From NCBI GenBank assembly GCA_025997455.1, contig BNUP01000006.1, positions 1-38,382 of the forward strand: 38,382 nucleotides of DNA. Reading direction: 5' to 3'. Position 1 is the first letter of the stretch; each line of letters starts with the position of its first letter. The notes under the pieces are model-generated. The model did not search any database. It was given only the letters and a program-made list of their open reading frames with translations, and had not been told where the DNA came from. Shown here piece by piece: positions 23,286 to 32,448 of this stretch. Made by a program: the position numbers and the translations under genes. Source of the stretch: Fibrobacterales bacterium (GTDB lineage Bacteria; Fibrobacterota; Fibrobacteria; Fibrobacterales; Fibrobacteraceae).

Positions 23286-24025
23286 TGTTCAAATCTTGGT
23301 TATTAAAGGCTGAGGAATTGCAAGACCCGATATTGGAGGTTGCAAGTAAGGCAGAAACTCCGCAGGCGAAGTTAAATTTTTTATTACTCGGTTGTGCATT
23401 GCAGCAAAATATAACCCTTGGGGAACTGCAATTTTTTTTAACCGAATTGTTAAAAATTACTCCTGATGTTGCGGAAGTTCCAGTTTTGAGCGAAAATCAA
23501 ATTGCAGATGTAATTGTTAAAGCACACTTAAAACATTGGGTGTTGTATCCGAATGTAGCGGGAATTATTTGGAGCGTTGGGAGGTTTGCAAGGGCACGCG
23601 GGAATAGACTCGATTTGTGGGTTAAGGATAAAAGCGGAGTGGAAATTTGGAAAGAATGTGCAGATATATTTTATATGGGAAAAAATAACGGAATTCGCCC
23701 GAAAGTATTGTGGTTTTTATTCAGATTATCGCTCTATGGATTTTCACATCTCGAACCTAAAACAGCAACTCCCCCATTGCCGATTTCCGCAGGTGCAAGA
23801 AGGTGGCTCATTCAAACACAACAATATAACGCGGAAGAAACACCAAAAGAAAAGTTGAAAACAGCAAATTTACTTTACGGAGAAATTTCCCCAAAAAATC
23901 CATCTCTCGCCTGCCACGCATTGCAATTTTTTTCCGAACCGAATTCAGATAATTCTTATTTTTGTCAAAAAATTTTCCCCTGTGAGTTATGTACGGTTTC
24001 CGCATATTGTCATTTGCATTTTTAA
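23285..24025 (+). CDS. Uncharacterised protein with an endonuclease III-like cysteine cluster
   Basis: 246 residues from the ATG at 23285, which shares its first A with the preceding TGA (a GTG three bases upstream is also possible). Mostly helical. The C-terminus ends with four cysteines spaced C-x5-C-x2-C-x5-C (CQKIFPCELCTVSAYC), close to the C-x6-C-x2-C-x5-C [4Fe-4S] site that ends endonuclease III-type DNA glycosylases. SAGARRWL may correspond to part of the helical core, but the helix-hairpin-helix with catalytic Lys/Asp is not evident. It may be a divergent Fe-S DNA-binding relative. Overlaps the next gene by 37 nt. Confidence 0.65.
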   Translation: MFKSWLLKAEELQDPILEVASKAETPQAKLNFLLLGCALQQNITLGELQFFLTELLKITPDVAEVPVLSENQIADVIVKAHLKHWVLYPNVAGIIWSVGRFARARGNRLDLWVKDKSGVEIWKECADIFYMGKNNGIRPKVLWFLFRLSLYGFSHLEPKTATPPLPISAGARRWLIQTQQYNAEETPKEKLKTANLLYGEISPKNPSLACHALQFFSEPNSDNSYFCQKIFPCELCTVSAYCHLHF

Positions 24026-24738
24026 TCGCCATAATTGCAATTTGTGCGATGCTTGCATTTTGCACAGCAGAAGATCCGAGCATTTTTTCATTTGATCTGT
24101 TCAAAATAAAATTCAGCGGGCGATTACCCGTAAATGCCGAGTATGCCGAACCGAATCGATATACGAGAGCAGAATTGCAGGCGAACTTAAAATACAAAAT
24201 GGAAAGAGGCGACACTATGGAAGTGGAAATTTATGAGTTTGAAAAGAACATAACGAGCGAATCTTTTTTTGAAAAAAGCGACAGTTCATTCAAATGGGGA
24301 CGGAGAGTTTTTGTTTTTCATTATAGACATATTAGGGAATTACAAGATTCAATTAAAAATTTTATCCGCAGATTTCCTGCAGAGGATACGAGCGAAGTTT
24401 CGAGTGAATGGAAGGCATTCTCTTTGAGAAATATTTACCCCGAAGGAAATCGTTCTATTCAAAAGGATTATTTTTTTGGAGTGCCCGTTCAATTTGATAT
24501 GCTAATTCGCACATACAAAGACGGCGAATGGGACTGGGTTTGTGCACGGAGTTCCGGTGAAGTTGAAAAAGAGGAGTGGGAAAAATTTTATAACGATTTA
24601 GGTAAAAATTTATTGCCTGAGGATAGATTTTCTCTTGTAAAAAGATTGCCAAGCGGCGTTGTGGTTGCGGTTTATGGCGATTTGGACAGTGCAAAAATGG
24701 CAGAAAAATATTATGATTTTATGAATAGGGTAAGGTGA
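23989..24738 (+). CDS. Uncharacterised membrane-anchored or lipoprotein
   Basis: 249 residues with one N-terminal hydrophobic segment (ILSFAFLIAIIAICAMLAFC); the LAFC end could serve as a lipobox with cysteine at residue 25. The remainder is soluble, with charged beta/alpha segments (DTMEVEIYEFEKNITSESFF, FGVPVQFDMLIRTYKDGEWDW) and a C-terminal part LPSGVVVAVYGDLDSAKMAEKYYDF, which looks like a small alpha/beta domain. I do not recognise a family. It overlaps the gene before and is 4 nt from the pseudouridine synthase, so it belongs to the same operon. Confidence 0.65.
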   Translation: MYGFRILSFAFLIAIIAICAMLAFCTAEDPSIFSFDLFKIKFSGRLPVNAEYAEPNRYTRAELQANLKYKMERGDTMEVEIYEFEKNITSESFFEKSDSSFKWGRRVFVFHYRHIRELQDSIKNFIRRFPAEDTSEVSSEWKAFSLRNIYPEGNRSIQKDYFFGVPVQFDMLIRTYKDGEWDWVCARSSGEVEKEEWEKFYNDLGKNLLPEDRFSLVKRLPSGVVVAVYGDLDSAKMAEKYYDFMNRVR

Positions 24739-24742
24739 AATA

Positions 24743-25624
24743 ATGGAAGAAATTAAAGTTGGCATTCACGATTCCGAACAGAGATTGGATAGATTTTTGA
24801 GGAAAACTTTTCCGAATGTTTCTATAAATTTTTTATTTTCAATTTTGAGAAAAAAAAAGGTTAGGGTTAACGGAGCGGTGGGAAAAGCGGCACAGAAATT
24901 GGCACTTGGCGATAATATTTGTATATACGAAAATTTACCGCAACAACAGATTGAAAAATCGTTTGCAACAGAGATAATTCCAAAATTAGAATTTGCACTT
25001 CTCAGAGATGATTTTGCAATTATTGAAAAAATGTGCGGAGTGCCAAGCCAATCGGGAACGAATTTGCAAAAGGGAGAATCGCTTGTTGAGCAGTTAGAGG
25101 CGTGGGCTTTTCATAATAATAAAACCGATTTTAAGCCTGCACTTGCTCACAGACTTGATAAAGATACTTCGGGAGTGATTATAGCGGCATTGACCGGGCA
25201 GGCGCTACGAAAATTGACGGAGATTATCAGGGACAGGAAAATTAAAAAAGAGTATTTGGCATTGGTGAAGGGACATATCGAAAAGAAAAAAGGAACAATA
25301 GATTTGCCCCTCGATAAGGAGGCAATTACTCATTATGAAGTTGTTAAATCTTTTGTCGATTTTGACCTTGTGCGTGCCCGCATAGAGACGGGGCGAAAGC
25401 ATCAAATTCGATTGCACTTTGCAAAAATCGGGCATCCTATTTACGGAGATTCTCTGCACGGCGATTTTGCGTGGAACAGGGAATGCAAAAAGAAATTCGG
25501 CATTTCGAGATTGTTTTTACATTCTGCATATCTTGAGTTTGAATGGGATGGTGAAGTGATAAAAATAGAATCACAACTTCCGCAGGAACTCCAAAAACTA
25601 ATGCAGGTAATTTCTAAAAATTGA
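24743..25624 (+). CDS. RluD-family 23S rRNA pseudouridine synthase
   Basis: 293 residues. An N-terminal S4 RNA-binding domain (RLDRFLRKTFPNVSINFLFSILRKKKVRVNG as the pattern, residues about 12-45) is followed by the catalytic domain, with the signature HRLDKDTSGVIIAA (catalytic Asp139) and the closing TGRKHQIRLHFAKIGHPIYGD. These enzymes convert uridine to pseudouridine in large-subunit rRNA; RluC and RluD cannot be told apart here. A Shine-Dalgarno-like AAGGTGA lies about 5 nt upstream, so this operon-internal gene uses a classical ribosome site. Confidence 0.9.
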   Translation: MEEIKVGIHDSEQRLDRFLRKTFPNVSINFLFSILRKKKVRVNGAVGKAAQKLALGDNICIYENLPQQQIEKSFATEIIPKLEFALLRDDFAIIEKMCGVPSQSGTNLQKGESLVEQLEAWAFHNNKTDFKPALAHRLDKDTSGVIIAALTGQALRKLTEIIRDRKIKKEYLALVKGHIEKKKGTIDLPLDKEAITHYEVVKSFVDFDLVRARIETGRKHQIRLHFAKIGHPIYGDSLHGDFAWNRECKKKFGISRLFLHSAYLEFEWDGEVIKIESQLPQELQKLMQVISKN

Positions 25625-25655
25625 TAAAGTCGCCTTTCACGCATTCTATTTTTAT

Positions 25656-26528
25656 TTATAACTCAAAAAGTATAATCAAATTCCAATCAACTTTTGGAAT
25701 AATTGCACTATGCACAATATAATCCTTACCGTCAAGAGTGTATTTACCGGAATTTTTCGGGGAGTTTAGCATTTCCATTCCAATTTGTTTTAGCGTTGCA
25801 TTTGTGTCTTCTAAAATATTATCGGTGAGTTCTCTGGAATTATCCCAAGACGACATATAAAAACCGTCTTTGCTCAGCAAGAATGCCTTTCCTCCTTCCA
25901 ATGATAAATGCTTTACAACTTTGTCTATGTTGTCTATTGACATATCCGTGCCCGCCACGCCAATGATTTTTTGTTCCCTGAAAAATGGAACCGATACCGT
26001 CACCATTTTTGTATTTACGGTGACATCTTCAAAAATTCCGCTCCAAGCCGCTTTTCCGTTTGGATTTATACCTTGCAAATACCAACCCTCAGTTGTGTAG
26101 TCAATATAGTCCTCATAATTTTTAATTTTTTTGTAAATAATTCCGTTGTTGTCGGTGAAATAGGGTTCGCCTTTAATTTTGTTTGCATAAACACCAAAAT
26201 GAAATTTGTCTTTATACATTTGAAACGGCTCGTAAAAAATCCACACTCCGACTAAATTTGTATCTATCAAAAGCGAACTGCAAACGAAATTATCAAATTC
26301 TCCGTTTTCCGTTGATGAAATTGAAACACTCTCGCCATATTTTGCCAAAGTCTCCGCCAGCATTTGATTTTTGTCAAGTTCGTCTTGTATTTTCAATATT
26401 GCCATATCAAGCAATTTCCACTCCATATCATTTTTGTCTTGCTCTAAATGTTTTTGCACTACAACAAATAAGACGGCAAATATTGCAATAGTTGCAATAA
26501 CCGACACAATTATGTAACGACTTTTCAT
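25656..26528 (-). CDS. Cache-domain protein without an output domain
   Basis: About 290 residues: an N-terminal membrane helix (YIIVSVIATIAIFAVLFVVV) and a double Cache ligand-binding domain (VGVWIFYEPFQMYKDKF, WYLQG, KMVTVSVPFFREQKIIGVAGTDMS, GKAFLLSKDGFYMSSWD). It ends at VDWNLIILFEL, where a second membrane helix and an output domain would normally follow. The ATG at 26528 is chosen because GAGGAG lies 8 nt upstream and it follows the kinase stop directly. Either a natural extracytoplasmic sensor working with the neighbouring Cache kinase, or a truncated receptor. Confidence 0.8.
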   Translation of the reverse strand: MKSRYIIVSVIATIAIFAVLFVVVQKHLEQDKNDMEWKLLDMAILKIQDELDKNQMLAETLAKYGESVSISSTENGEFDNFVCSSLLIDTNLVGVWIFYEPFQMYKDKFHFGVYANKIKGEPYFTDNNGIIYKKIKNYEDYIDYTTEGWYLQGINPNGKAAWSGIFEDVTVNTKMVTVSVPFFREQKIIGVAGTDMSIDNIDKVVKHLSLEGGKAFLLSKDGFYMSSWDNSRELTDNILEDTNATLKQIGMEMLNSPKNSGKYTLDGKDYIVHSAIIPKVDWNLIILFEL

Positions 26529-26529
26529 T

Positions 26530-29031
26530 TCACAACTCCTCAATAAATTTTTCAAGGTCTTTTATCAAATCAGAATTTTTTTCTTTAACAGTTTCCCATT
26601 TGTCGTTTTTGCCCGCCATTTCAAGTTCAAATGCCCGCTCGCCAAATTCCTCTGCGAAAATAGTCCTGCAAATACCTTTTAATCCGTGAACTGCGGTTAT
26701 GTATTCCAAACCCTCTTTTGTTTTCATATCTGCCAAAAGTGCAGGTGCGTGTGTTTTGAAACTCGTTATCATTTTTTTATATGCAAGTTCAGAACCGAAA
26801 TATTCAATACCTTTTTGCATATTGAGATTATGCAAATATTCAGGAACGATTGCAGGATATGAAGAACTCTTTGTTTTATGAGATGAAATTTTTGGAACTT
26901 CTTCGGATATTGCAGTTGTTGCCAATAGAGGCTTTAGGTACTTATTCAATATTGCATCTAATTTGCGAATGTCTATGGGCTTTGAAATAAAATCGGTGAA
27001 TCCTTTTTCCACAAACATTTTATCGTTGCCCACCATTGCATTGGCGGTAAATGCTATTATAGGAACGGTTTTTGCATTGCCTACTTCAAGCGAGCGGATG
27101 ATTCTTGTTGCCTCAATTCCATCCATAACCGGCATCATGTGATCCATAAAAATTAAATCATATTTTTTGCCGCTTTTAATTAAGTCAATCGCCCGTTCTC
27201 CGCTTGTTGCAAGTTCAATGTTCAAGTCGTAAGGCGTTAAAAGCCCCTCCGCAACATCCAAGTTTAACCGCACATCATCAACAACCAAAAGGGACATATT
27301 TGTGAATTTTGTTTTGATAATAGTTTGATTCTTTGCAAATTTTTCCGCCGAATGTTTGAAAGTTTGCAAATTCTCCGCAACCTCACTGCCTATTGGCGTT
27401 TCCTTTATTATTTTTTGCGGGAAAGAAACCGAGAATGTAGAACCGACTTTGTATTCACTTTGAACTTCAATATGCCCGCCCATCAATTTGGTTAATTTTT
27501 TAGAAATGGAAAGTCCAAGACCAGTGCCTTCAATCGTTTTGTTTTTTGCAGTATCGAGTCGGTTATATTCACCAAAGAGTTTTGGCAAGTCCTCTTTTTT
27601 AATACCTATGCCCGTATCGCGAATATCAAAACGGAGAGATTTAGATTCATACATCGCTCTAAACTCCACCTCTCCTTCTTTTGTGTATTTTACCGCATTG
27701 CTCACAAAGTTGTTAAGCACCTGTTTAATTCGCAGATAGTCGCCGTTCAAACGAGACGGAATTTCTGGCGAAACCGAAATTTTAAAATTGAGCGGCTTAG
27801 ACCCAATTCTCGCCTGTGCCATAATTGCAATATCATTCACCAAACTCGGAATATCGTAATCTTCCGGGATAATCTCAAACTTGCCGCTTTCAATTTTGCT
27901 CAAATCCAGAACATCGTTAATCAAACTCAAAAGGCTGTTGCTCGAAACAAAAATCTTTTCCAAATTATCTCTGCTCTTTTCGGACAAGTCATTTCTTTCA
28001 AGTTCAATTTGCCCCAAGCCGATAATTGCATTTAACGGAGTGCGAATCTCGTGGCTCATAGTTGCCAAGAAATTGCTTTTTGCTTTTGACTCCTCCTCTT
28101 TCAAATTTGACTTGTTATTCAAACGAACTAAAATTACGCTTAGAACGCTTGCAAAAATAAAATTCAGCAGAACCACTATAATAATTGCAGAATGTAAATC
28201 ACTGTAATATTCTACTAACGGCAAAACGATATATAAATTCCAGTTGTTTATGGATTTTCTTTTTACAACGAAACTGTTTTCTTTTAAGAAATTTTTAATG
28301 TCTATTTGCGAATCATCATTTTTATCGTTCACAAAACGAATCCAAGAAGGGTCAATTTGAAGTATGTGTTTGCCGATAAGAGAATCTATGCGGTGCGTTA
28401 AAATCTTGTAATTTTTATCAACTAAAAATGTGTTGCCGCCTTTGAATTTTGTGAATTGCCCCACATAATCAATCACAAATTTTGAAGGTATTGCAAAATT
28501 TACAACTCCTATTGACTTTCCGTTATTGTCAAAAAATTCTTTTGAATAAGATATAACTTCTCTGCCCATTAAATTGCGTTCTATATACGGATGGTTAAAC
28601 GCTATTTGTCCTGCCGTTTGTTTTGCATTTTGAAACCAAATTTGCTGTTCGGGATCTTTTACTATAAAATCAAAATTTACCGAGAATGTTTGTCCGTATA
28701 ACACCCCGTAAATGTAGGATGTGTCGTAATTATTGCTGTTGAATTTTTTGTATGAAATGCTTTTTGCAAAATCCTCTATTTTTTTTATGTCGCTTGTATT
28801 TTTGGCAAAGATTTCTAAGCGAAACAAGTCCTCGGAAATACCGCTGCCCAGATTATCGGAATAAGCATTTATTGCCTTTTGAGTTAAATCCGCCACAATC
28901 ACTATTTCGGTTTCTAACCGACTTCTCATTGTTTTATCTACAACAATATAAGTGCAAAGCGCAATGAGTGCGAATGCTATAAAAATTATGCACACATAAA
29001 GTGTGTTGTTGCGGACACTTTTTAGGTTCAT
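26530..29031 (-). CDS. Cache hybrid sensor histidine kinase with receiver and Hpt domains
   Basis: 833 residues. Membrane helix (LYVCIIFIAFALIALCTYIV), Cache domain (about 40-270, contains IWFQNAKQTAGQIAFNHPYIE and GGNTFLVDKNYKILTH), second membrane helix (about 280-300), HisKA with His near 327 (SNFLATMSHEIRTPLNA), ATPase domain (DTGIGIKKED, GTGLGLSISKKL), a receiver with phospho-acceptor Asp near 629 (LIFMDHMMPVMDGIEATR) and Hpt with His near 780 (AVHGLKGICRTIF). A full phosphorelay in one protein; its final response regulator is not in the window. TACTTTAC on the minus strand (29037-29044) ends 5 nt before the ATG. Confidence 0.92.
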   Translation of the reverse strand: MNLKSVRNNTLYVCIIFIAFALIALCTYIVVDKTMRSRLETEIVIVADLTQKAINAYSDNLGSGISEDLFRLEIFAKNTSDIKKIEDFAKSISYKKFNSNNYDTSYIYGVLYGQTFSVNFDFIVKDPEQQIWFQNAKQTAGQIAFNHPYIERNLMGREVISYSKEFFDNNGKSIGVVNFAIPSKFVIDYVGQFTKFKGGNTFLVDKNYKILTHRIDSLIGKHILQIDPSWIRFVNDKNDDSQIDIKNFLKENSFVVKRKSINNWNLYIVLPLVEYYSDLHSAIIIVVLLNFIFASVLSVILVRLNNKSNLKEEESKAKSNFLATMSHEIRTPLNAIIGLGQIELERNDLSEKSRDNLEKIFVSSNSLLSLINDVLDLSKIESGKFEIIPEDYDIPSLVNDIAIMAQARIGSKPLNFKISVSPEIPSRLNGDYLRIKQVLNNFVSNAVKYTKEGEVEFRAMYESKSLRFDIRDTGIGIKKEDLPKLFGEYNRLDTAKNKTIEGTGLGLSISKKLTKLMGGHIEVQSEYKVGSTFSVSFPQKIIKETPIGSEVAENLQTFKHSAEKFAKNQTIIKTKFTNMSLLVVDDVRLNLDVAEGLLTPYDLNIELATSGERAIDLIKSGKKYDLIFMDHMMPVMDGIEATRIIRSLEVGNAKTVPIIAFTANAMVGNDKMFVEKGFTDFISKPIDIRKLDAILNKYLKPLLATTAISEEVPKISSHKTKSSSYPAIVPEYLHNLNMQKGIEYFGSELAYKKMITSFKTHAPALLADMKTKEGLEYITAVHGLKGICRTIFAEEFGERAFELEMAGKNDKWETVKEKNSDLIKDLEKFIEEL

Positions 29032-29036
29032 TTTGT

Positions 29037-29044
29037 GTAAAGTA
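29037..29044 (-). promoter_or_regulatory. Promoter -7-like motif TACTTTAC before the hybrid kinase
   Basis: Minus strand: CTGCCGAG, TAAATTTACTACTTTACAC, AAA, ATG. The motif core is 5 nt from the ATG; the CTGCCGAG block upstream matches the one at other promoters. Confidence 0.4.
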
Positions 29045-29083
29045 GTAAATTTACTCGGCAGTGGAGGGTGGAGGTGTATTTAA

Positions 29084-30265
29084 TTAAATTTCAATTGCAA
29101 TTTTATCGAGCCAAAGCCAACCTTCACCTTGCAGCGCGAGAAAATCTCCGTTTTTTGAACTGTTTAATGTAATGTATCCTTTTTTTAGAAAAGGAGCAAC
29201 TCTCCCCAAATCAAATTTTTCACTGAATTTTTGTTCGTATTGCAAAAGAGATAAGCCGTCCCGCGTGCGCAGCGATAAATAAATCATTTCAAGTTTTTTT
29301 CCGTTTGTATTGGGTAAATCAAAACACAACTCGGAATTTTTGCAACCGTTTTTCACCCAATTTTTCCACCCCGAAAATCCGAGCGGCGAATGCGAGCGAA
29401 TCCCGTTTATGCTGCTGTGAGCAGATAACCCTATGCCGAGATAATCTTCTTGTTTCCAATATGAACAGTTGTGCAAACTTTCGTGATTTGGCAGGGCAAA
29501 ATTTGAAACCTCATAACGCCGTAAATTGCCGTTGCAAACTTGTTCAACTCCTCTTAAATACATTTCCGCGTATAAATCTTCGTTTGGTGCGGGAATTTTG
29601 CCTTTGTCAATTTGCTGTTTTAAGAAGGAATTTTTTGAAATAGTCAATCCGTAAAAACTCAAATGTTTTATATCCATATCCGTAAGCGTTTTAATATCGG
29701 TCAAAAAATTTTCCGTATTTTGATTAGGCAAACAGAACATTAAATCTGCCGAACCTGTTGAAAATTTTTCATTCAATTTTTCAAAAGCGCAAAGGGCGTT
29801 TTTTGCGGTGTGCTTTCTGCCTATCATTTTCAAAATATTGTCGTCTAACGACTGTATTCCCAAACTGAAACGGTTTATTCCAAAATCCGCGACAAGAGAA
29901 ATTTTTTCATCGCTCACCTGTTCGGGATTCCATTCAACAGTGCTCTCTTTTAAGTGTCCGAGTTTAATGTCAAAATTTTTCAAAACATTTTTCAAACCCA
30001 AAAAAAGTTTTTGCAAATTGGCAACAGATAAATGAGATGGCGAGCCTCCGCCTATATATAAGGTTGTATTTCCGCTATCATTTTCGCGAACAGCGACAGG
30101 CAACTCCAAAAATCGCAATTGCAATTCCATTAACAATAATTCAATATATTCACTCTGCACCCGTTCAGGCACAGGCATAGCACAAAAATCGCAATAAGCA
30201 CATACCGATGAGCAAAACGGAATGTGTATATATAGGGCAGGCATCGCTTGGCTCGTTAAAATCAC
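29084..30265 (-). CDS. hemW: HemW-like radical SAM protein
   Basis: About 386-393 residues. A radical SAM core with CSSVCAYC (C-x3-C-x2-C, residues 18-25) in the family opening LYIHIPFC, GGGSPSHLS in place of the usual GGGTPS, FSLGIQSLDDNILKMIGR, and a C-terminal HemN_C-like segment (YLSLRTRDGLSLLQYEQKF). HemW is a heme chaperone related to coproporphyrinogen dehydrogenase HemN but lacks its activity. The GTG at 30265 overlaps the speA stop (GTGA); the ATG at 30244 is an alternative seven codons in, closer to the conserved core. Confidence 0.9.
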   Translation of the reverse strand: MILTSQAMPALYIHIPFCSSVCAYCDFCAMPVPERVQSEYIELLLMELQLRFLELPVAVRENDSGNTTLYIGGGSPSHLSVANLQKLFLGLKNVLKNFDIKLGHLKESTVEWNPEQVSDEKISLVADFGINRFSLGIQSLDDNILKMIGRKHTAKNALCAFEKLNEKFSTGSADLMFCLPNQNTENFLTDIKTLTDMDIKHLSFYGLTISKNSFLKQQIDKGKIPAPNEDLYAEMYLRGVEQVCNGNLRRYEVSNFALPNHESLHNCSYWKQEDYLGIGLSAHSSINGIRSHSPLGFSGWKNWVKNGCKNSELCFDLPNTNGKKLEMIYLSLRTRDGLSLLQYEQKFSEKFDLGRVAPFLKKGYITLNSSKNGDFLALQGEGWLWLDKIAIEI

Positions 30266-32157
30266 TCCAAATAAGTATATCCGTATAATCCCGAACGGTA
30301 AATGCTGAGAAATTCTCTGCCCTCTTGCGTGGTGATTTTGCCGGCTTGAATTGCACTTTTAACCCAATTTTCCATAGTCCGCACCAAAGCCTTATCCGAA
30401 AAATTCACATACTCCAACACATCGGAAACCGACTCTCCCGCGATAAATTTTTCAATTTCATAAGAATCGCCTTTGCAGGAAATGTGAACTACATTAGTAT
30501 CTCCGAAAAGATTGTGAAGATCGCCCAAAATTTCTTGATATGCACCTATTAAATACACGCCGAGATAATAAGACTCGCCTTCTTTTAAGGTGTGCAGCGG
30601 AAGAGTGTGCCGAATTTCGCCTCCGCTCACAAACAGGTCAATTTTCCCGTCGCTGTCGCAGGTTATGTCTTGAATTGTAACATCTACATTGGGTTCTTCG
30701 TCCAAGCGTTGAATCGGTAAAATTGGGAAAATTTGGTCAATAGCCCAAGAATCGGGCAAACTCTGAAACAGCGAAAAATTGCCGAAATATTTTTCTGCGA
30801 GCAAGCGCGGAAGTTCGTCTAATTCATAAGGCTGATGCCGCATTTCCTTTGCAATTCTCGCCGCCTTTCGTGCGATAGACCAAAATAACCGCTCACCGAT
30901 AGCGCGATTTTCCAAATTGAACGCACCTGTCCGAAATCCGTTCAAAACATCATCGTGAAGTTGAACTGCATCGTGCCAACTTTCGGTTAAATTTTTCTGC
31001 ACCAAGTTTTTGAAAATTCCGTGCAAGTCTTTAATTTCATCGGGGTCGTCTTTGCCGACTTCTCGCTTTCCGTCCTCAAAATACGCGGGTGCGGTCTTTT
31101 CCAAAATATCAAAAATCAGCAAACTGTGATGTGCGGTTAAGGCTCTTCCCGTTTCTGCAATTATATTGGGGTGCGGGAGTTCCAACTTGTTGCAGGTTTC
31201 TGCAATTGCATATACAACATCGTTAGCGTATTCCTGCACGGAATAATTTACCGAACTCGAATGAGTACTTCTTGTTCCGTCGTAATCAACGCCGAGACCT
31301 CCGCCCACATCTACAAATTCAATGTTAAAACCAAGTGCGTTTAACTCCGCGTAAAACTGTGAAATTTCACGCAAGCCAGATTTTATGCGGCGAATATTTG
31401 TGATTTGGCTGCCGAGATGAAAGTGTATCAATTTTACGCAGTCGCCTAGTCCGCTTTTTTTAATTCTCTGCAAGGCGTCTATTAACTCCGAAGAATTTAA
31501 GCCGAACTTGCTCTGGTAGCCGCCCGATTCCTCCCAATGACCGCTGCCGCTACTCGCTAATTTTATGCGAATCCCAATGTTGGGTTTAACTCCGAGTCGC
31601 TTGGAAAGGTCAATTATCAACGCTAATTCAATAAATTTTTCAACGACTAAATAAATTCTCTTTCCCATTTTTTGAGCGAGCAGTGCCAACTCTATAAAAT
31701 CTTCGTCTTTGTAGCCGTTGCATATAATGAGCGATTCCGGGTTATCAACATTTGCCAAAACCGCGTGCAGTTCCGATTTTGAACCCGCCTCAAGTCCTAT
31801 ATTGAATTTTTTCCCGTGCTCCAAAACCTCTTCCAAAACCGCCCGCTGCTGATTGACTTTTATGGGGAAGACATTGTAAAATTTTCCGCCGAATTTATAC
31901 TCTTTGCGCGCCTGCTCAAAGCAACTGTTGATTTTTTCGATACGGGAATCCAAAATATCCGAAAACCGTAACAGAATCGGCGTGGCAATATCGCGGAGTG
32001 ATAAGTCGCGCATCACTTCGGTAAGGTCTATCGTGGGACCTTTTTCTTTTAGCGGCTGCACTATGGCGTGCCCTTTTTCGTTTATATCGAAATACCCAAT
32101 GCCCCAGCCCCTTACATTGTAAAGTTCCCGTGAGTCGTCAATAGTCCATTTCCTCAT
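30262..32157 (-). CDS. speA: Biosynthetic arginine decarboxylase
   Basis: 631 residues, as for bacterial SpeA. It converts arginine to agmatine, the first step toward polyamines by the agmatine route. PLP-binding lysine is in FPIKVNQQRAV (Lys100); other fold III marks are GLEAGSKSEL, FHLGSQI, FVDVGGGLGVDYDGT and AETGRALTAHHSLL. Complete C-terminal domain with ILGDLHNLFGDTN. The stop overlaps hemW by 4 nt, so the pair is probably one operon though the functions are unrelated. TACCTTCC ends 5 nt before the ATG. Confidence 0.95.
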   Translation of the reverse strand: MRKWTIDDSRELYNVRGWGIGYFDINEKGHAIVQPLKEKGPTIDLTEVMRDLSLRDIATPILLRFSDILDSRIEKINSCFEQARKEYKFGGKFYNVFPIKVNQQRAVLEEVLEHGKKFNIGLEAGSKSELHAVLANVDNPESLIICNGYKDEDFIELALLAQKMGKRIYLVVEKFIELALIIDLSKRLGVKPNIGIRIKLASSGSGHWEESGGYQSKFGLNSSELIDALQRIKKSGLGDCVKLIHFHLGSQITNIRRIKSGLREISQFYAELNALGFNIEFVDVGGGLGVDYDGTRSTHSSSVNYSVQEYANDVVYAIAETCNKLELPHPNIIAETGRALTAHHSLLIFDILEKTAPAYFEDGKREVGKDDPDEIKDLHGIFKNLVQKNLTESWHDAVQLHDDVLNGFRTGAFNLENRAIGERLFWSIARKAARIAKEMRHQPYELDELPRLLAEKYFGNFSLFQSLPDSWAIDQIFPILPIQRLDEEPNVDVTIQDITCDSDGKIDLFVSGGEIRHTLPLHTLKEGESYYLGVYLIGAYQEILGDLHNLFGDTNVVHISCKGDSYEIEKFIAGESVSDVLEYVNFSDKALVRTMENWVKSAIQAGKITTQEGREFLSIYRSGLYGYTYLE

Positions 32158-32162
32158 TGGAG

Positions 32163-32170
32163 GGAAGGTA
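32163..32170 (-). promoter_or_regulatory. Promoter -7-like motif TACCTTCC before speA
   Basis: Minus strand: AAATAACTACCTTCCCTCCA followed by TG of the start; the core ends 5 nt before the speA ATG. Upstream on the same side are GAGTAGA heptamers (about 32185-32215). Confidence 0.5.
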
Positions 32171-32264
32171 GTTATTTTAGTGGAGAGGGTAGAGAGTAGA
32201 GAGTAGAGAGTAGAGAATAAAGTTGAAGGTTAAAAGTTGAAAGTTGAAAATAAAGAATAATTCG

Positions 32265-32365
32265 TTGAATAAGTATAGCCGCCCAATTAAAAAGGAGTTG
32301 TGATAATCTGTATAAACAATGGCGGCAATAATAACTTTACACTTTTCATTTTACACTTTCAACTC
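32265..32365 (+). repeat. Left inverted repeat flanking the Rpn-type gene (contains a family C copy)
   Basis: About 100 bp that reappear as the reverse complement at 33485-33583 with roughly 85-90% identity by eye. Shared blocks include TTGAATAAGTATAGCCGCCC, GATAATCTGTATAAAC and GGCGGCAATAATAACTTTAC. The nuclease gene 32449-33297 lies between the two. Confidence 0.75.
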
Positions 32366-32448
32366 TTGCACCGCCGAGTTTCCACACCCCACACCCTATA
32401 CCCCTGCAATGCGGAGGTAATTTTCTACACTACCCCCGTGCAATGGTG

